From Magicicada septendecula (lineage: Eukaryota > Arthropoda > Insecta > Hemiptera > Cicadidae): DNA of 64,000 nt. The notes beneath the pieces were generated by a model. It made no database searches. It was not told the origin of the DNA and worked only from the letters and a program-made list of their open reading frames with translations. The stretch spans positions 403,789,969 to 403,853,968 of the forward strand of contig CM068371.1 in the NCBI GenBank assembly GCA_034769895.1. The letters are read 5' to 3'. Position numbers and translations under genes: made by a program. Below, piece by piece: positions 58,963 through 64,000 of the stretch (positions are counted from its first letter, which is position 1; each line of letters starts with the position of its first letter).

Positions 58963-61004
58963 CTAGAAACAATTTAAGAAGATCATACAGTATGCTACAC
59001 ACTTTTCATTGAACTGCTTTTTGTAGTTTCTTTATCACCTTTCTGCTAGTATAACTGGTGCACTTCAACACAAAAAAAGCACACAAAAAACTGTGCTCCC
59101 CCCCCAAAAAAAAAACAAACTTAAATGCCTAAATTTGAATAAATCATTTACATTTAATAAAACGGAAATATATACTGTATATTTCTATGATTCTGATGCA
59201 AAATAACTGATAAATGTTGAGACTAGTAAACTTCCTGTTACCATTTTTATTTCAAGAACAATGAAATATATGTTATACTGAATTTTTTTTTTTGATGTCT
59301 ACATATTCCAAATAGAAATTAATACTAAATTTAGTAAACATTCTGGTGCATTCTAATGCCTATTATGTCTTGTTTACCCTGCTGGCATCTTTGTGAAGGC
59401 AGAGTGACAAGGCCTGTCAATTAATTGATGTGTTATGTTATAAGTGTAACTTGGAAATTTAATGTGGTTAGTTACTTAAGTGACATTAAATCTTTATCTG
59501 TTACAACTGCCATATAGAAAATCTATTGACTTACTGTCTGTGCTCTGTTGTTTTAAACAGTGCATAGTATGTTTATAAATAAATACTGATTTATTAGCAT
59601 GAATTCTGGACAAGTATTAATAAAAACCATGAGTATATGTGTTACTATTAGCTCTGATATCCCACTGATACTGTTAATGATCACTGTCCTGGGTACATTA
59701 TATTTAATGAACTGATCTATCCAGTGGAAAATGGGTTAAACATACAGGCTGTGGACTCATGAATAAATTCCATTTCTGGCACTGCATACAGATTGTAAAT
59801 ACAAATTCAGTACATGAAGCTGAACACTGGGTACTTTGTAATACAAACAACATATACACACAGGTATAATAATTAAAACAATTGTAAGACATCTTTTGGC
59901 TGTAGTATGCAAAGTCTACCATCTATGGTATGGTACACAGGCTAATGTATACAAAAAATCTGATGCTTGAGTGTGGACATAATATACTAATTCAGATGTT
60001 TTATGCGTGTCTATCATAGGCATGAGGAGACCTGAGGAGCATTAGCCCCCCACCTCCTAATTTTCCAAGCTTTTAGAATTCTATTTCCAGTTGTTATCTG
60101 GAGACTGGAAAGTTATCTTTCTGGCTATTTATCATTATTTAAACAGTTTACAGGAAAACTTGTTCCAGGTAGATTTATTATTATTTCATTTCAAGAAATT
60201 TGTAAGGGGAACATTTTTTAGACTTAATTTAAATACTTCATAATAATAATAATTATGTTTAAAACTTGACAGTAGAGTCGTGTGGTTATAGATTGTGCCT
60301 CCACTTGTAAGCTCAAGCATCACATGTATGAGTACAGAAACATGGATAGGTGAATTGTCGACCACCCGGGGGCTCAGTGGTCACGGACTTTTACACTCAA
60401 AACAGTAGTCAGAAAAGCACTATCTGAAGAGATGAACACTGGAATATACTGCATGCATTATAAACAAACAAAGACTTGTTAGGTCTACGAACTTGGGCAA
60501 AATACAATTATTATATATGTGGTCTCATTTTAAATGTTCACTCTGCCCCCCCCCTCCAAAGGTAGGCCCAAGTTGTGTGCATAGTATCTACTGTATAACA
60601 CCAAAAAAGTATACAAATTCTGTTAATCATGAGAGTAGGAAACTAAGCTAATAAAATGTTAAAATAATTTCCAACATAATAAGATAGGTCAAAACAGTTT
60701 ACAAAAGTTATAGGTTTATTCAGTTATCTAACTAAAAAAGACTCAACATAAAATTTGTTATACTTAATACTTTCTTGTTTAGTATTAATAGATTTTACTT
60801 TATAAGTAGTAAAATATTTATAATCAAACACTGTAGCATTTACCTACTTGGGTAATATTATAAGTTCTGAAAAACAGTATGCACAAGAGGAACAGAATTA
60901 GAAATTAAGATATCTATGACAAACTAAATATAACATAAATTTAAAAAATTTTTTAATCATATGGAAAACTAGAAAACACTGTCTCAACATATTAACAGTA
61001 GGAG

Positions 61005-61654
61005 GATACAGCTGTTTACTTTAATTTAATATTGTTCACAAGGTGTTTTGTGCACATGCTCCATTGTTTCCTAAGACAATCAAAATAAAAATTTACTTTT
61101 TTTATTATGTTCTAAGTTAGAATAAATTAAGACAGTAGTGTCTTAATATACAAAACAGTAGGAGGAATGAATGCAGAATAACCGAAGAAAAGATTGGCAA
61201 ACACCTGAAGATGGAACAGACAAATGCCTGCCCATGTATGATGATGACACAATAGTTATTTTGTGTAAGTTGTGTGTTGCAATATAATATAAAAATATTA
61301 TTCCATAATTTATGTGAACAAATATTACACATTGCAGTACCCAACTTCACTGGTATTTCAAAACTAAAACAATTGTCTGCTTCGAGTAAATCACTTCTGT
61401 TAAAACATTAAACTGGTTGCATTAAATTTTCTTTGAATATTTTTTATTGTGTTGTGGCATGAGCTCTGAGGTGAACAGTTATGTTTCATTACACATAATT
61501 TTCCTTCATCATTTTCTCCAACATTTATTGTTATGATACAGCTGTTTACTTTAATTTAACATTGTTCACAAGGTGTTTTGTACCACATGCCCCGTTGTTT
61601 CCTAAGACAATCAAAATAATTTTTTTTATTATGATCTAAGTTAGAATAAATTAA
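61005..61654. repeat. Direct repeat of about 120 bp
   Basis: GATACAGCTGTTTACTTTAA begins both copies (61005 and 61535). They share TTGTTCACAAGGTGTTTTGT and CCTAAGACAATCAAAATAA, with about 8% difference. Spacing is 530 bp. Probably a local duplication or repeated transposon fragments. Confidence 0.75.
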
Positions 61655-62712
61655 ATGTATGATAAAACTTTTAAAATTTGCTGCAGTGCATATCAAAATG
61701 CAAATATATTATTACACAGAATTCTTCATCATAAATAATTACAGGAAGTCACAAGTTCTTATGTACACTCCTTTAACTTAAGTCTCAACTGGACTCAACT
61801 GTAATACTGAAAAGATAACTATTATTATTATTATTTAAACACGGAAGTGCATTTATGTTACATAACTCAATTTTTATTGTGTTCCCAGTTGATACTATGT
61901 TTACCAAGTTTTTGCAATTGTGTAATTAACAGAACATGACTCCATTGTGGTCAGCAAATATGATGTAGCTTACATTATCAATGCCGACATCAATATCAAT
62001 ATGAAGTTTAAATTGCTATAATCCCTTTTTTACAGTGTTCTTGTCTTGTTCCTTATCTAACTACTTTAGTTACCTAGCTTGACAAGCGTGAGTGACAAAT
62101 GTTACCTATAGTTTGAATGAGTAATGTGATTTCATGTTCTGTGAAGGTAAACTACAGAATCCACATACAAAATCTTTTCAATGAAATATAGAACTCAAAA
62201 TAATATAAGTGTTCAACACAACCACTTGATTATCAACAAAATGTTTCATTCCTTCACAAGTACTCATGATCTCAGAAAATAATGTTTTCAGCTTCAGAAA
62301 TAATGCATACACTGCTTCTTTATATTTTTCGTCCAGGGTTGTTCTGAGACCCATGTTAAACAAATTATATGAAAGCCAACTTTACTGCAGATGATTTCAT
62401 AATCAGAATCATGACTGTGTTCGTTGATAATTTGCCATTTCATCATTGGTCACTTGTCAGTAAACTGAGCTAGGCCTATGTCAATGTTATCAGTTTTGAC
62501 TCTGGACACAAGTTCACACTTAATACTTGTGTGATCGTTATTCAATCCAGTTGTAGACATTCTGCTGTGATAAAATGATTTTCCTGTTATGAATGTTGCT
62601 ATTGCTGTTGCATGTTGAATATTACTGTTGTTTTACTGCAAGTGTTTGTTGTATTTTAGTTCGTAAAACACCTTTAAATCATAAAAAAAGAAAAACAACT
62701 CACTGAACAACT

Positions 62713-63546
62713 CGGTGGCATAACAAGGAGCTGCTCCTGGAGGGGGGGGAGGGAGACTAGCTTGAAGGTGGGTCCCCTCAGTGAGGTAGACTAGCTTTCT
62801 CATTTCCCTCAGAACAAACGAGAAATGATTATTCAGGATCCTTCCCATATGATTTTATAAACTATGTGGTCTTCAAGTAAACCAACATGAAGTACAAGGG
62901 TTAAAAAAATATTGAAAAGCGCTGATTTCAAAATATTCTATCTTGATTAACAATATTCAAATTAAAAGTAATAAATCTCATGTAATTAGGAATCACTTTA
63001 ATTCTACATTTGTATTCTTCATAGATCTTGTAAAAATGAGACTTCCTGAAAATTTTTTCAAAAAATCCAATTTTACTGTGTCATTGCACTTTAATTTAAG
63101 GATATTGTCCAAGAACGTTTTAAACAACTAATAGGTCTTGTTAAAGTGCCTTAATTTTTATATAAAACGCATAAATAAAATCTCAGTTTTCTGAATTAAA
63201 GTCAAGAAATTGCCAGTTTACCTGTGCACACACGACTGTTCAAACCACACAGAGATAATAGACTAGAGGAGCCAAACATCCCTGTAAGAGGAAGTGTCTC
63301 TGGGGGGGGGAAAAAAAGATCTGCCATCATTTTCTGCTTGTATATAATTGCTTTTTTTAATTGCTATAAATATGTATGTTGTTTACCAAGTGTTGAGTGG
63401 TAAACTCTACAATTATTTTTTTAACCTTATTATAACAGACACCACTAGTTTAGAAACAGGACTACGTTAAGTTATTATGGAATGTTGCTGAAATTTTTAG
63501 GAGCTCTGGAGTGGGATTTATCCCCCCCCCCCCCAGTTTGCCACTG
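62713..63546. mobile_element. Possible hAT-like element with G/C-run ends
   Basis: The left CGGTGGCATAAC followed by a G-run, and the right C-run then AGTTTGCCACTG, form an imperfect TIR pair. Flanking 8-mers do not match. Tentative. Confidence 0.3.
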
Positions 63547-64000
63547 TACTGAATATTGTTGTAATATCTACATCCATATACAGACTTCATAGCCAAACTA
63601 CCCTTAACCAACTGGTTCCAACAGCATCTGGTTCAAGGAAGGTCTGTTGAGAGTTATGCACCCACAAGTTACAACACATTGTGATTAATGATGAATTTAC
63701 ATGTATATAGCAAAACCAGCAGACGGATTTTTACACTTCAAATGCTGTTATTTAAACACACATGTGTATGTACTATATGGGTTGTTTAATCAATAAGGAG
63801 AAACACCATACACCTTATACAGGAAAAAACGTTAAACCAGTCAAATTAATTTACAGATATCATACCATTACCATTATAAATTACATCACAATGGCCATTA
63901 ACTAACTAGTTGACTTTATTGATTGTGATTACATTAAGTGTGTGTACTATTAGATGACTTATATCACTTTCCCAAAAGCCATATATATGACAATACTACA

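Larger units (their letters stand above)
58963..64000 (-). other. Eogt intron, upstream part (runs off the window)
   Basis: No upstream Eogt exon was found to base 64000. Contents are a roughly 120-bp direct repeat (61005-61130 and 61535-61654), a possible hAT-like unit (62713-63546), several poly-G/C runs and AT-rich filler. A 61-codon minus frame (62178-62363) has no recognised homology. Confidence 0.65.

Noticed and set aside
1..64000. CRISPR arrays, prokaryotic operons or phage genes
   Set aside because: No regularly spaced repeats with unique spacers and no bacterial gene organisation; all repeated structure is explained by eukaryotic transposons, microsatellites and local duplications.

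Overview
The window is eukaryotic and almost certainly insect or other arthropod DNA. It is AT-rich, most genes are split by long introns, there are no operons, and the transposons are animal types: BEL/Pao, Jockey-like LINE, Penelope-like, pogo/Tigger, mariner, hAT, Helitron and a tRNA-derived SINE. The species cannot be fixed from the sequence.

The only host gene I can support is the 3' two thirds of Eogt on the minus strand. It encodes the ER-resident EGF-domain O-GlcNAc transferase (GT61 family). Seven coding exons run from 58962 down to the stop at 17310, and every splice phase agrees. The protein ends in the ER-retrieval signal HDEL, and a minus-strand AATAAA lies at 17141-17146. The 5' exons lie beyond base 64000.

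Layout. 1-17 kb: downstream intergenic DNA with a Cys-rich pseudogene fragment at the very start, a mariner-type MITE (8238-8587), two hAT-type non-autonomous elements with 8-bp target duplications (10463-11155 and 12024-13161, the latter hosting a SINE) and a mariner relic (about 15960-16390). 17.3-30 kb: the last four Eogt exons, with introns holding a rearranged hAT element (23766-26461), mariner debris and direct repeats. 30-46 kb: one 17-kb Eogt intron with a decayed LINE and a four-deep nest. In that nest a Penelope-like element (PLE) is split by a Tigger, which is split by a Jockey-like LINE, which is split by a BEL/Pao retrotransposon with near-identical LTRs. Each junction carries the expected target-site duplication, and removing each insert restores the host element's reading frame. 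46-64 kb: three more Eogt exons, a hAT MITE (48137-48935), a second PLE fragment with inverted terminal repeats (50636-51621), a non-autonomous Helitron (52869-54129), LINE relics and further repeats.

The most interesting signals are the datable order of the nested insertions, hammerhead-ribozyme-like motifs at the ends of the PLE fragments (all with the same unpaired nucleotide between core and stem II), and a hAT element whose C-terminal coding half lies on the opposite strand although the element still has a perfect 8-bp target duplication. I see no previously unknown multi-gene system.
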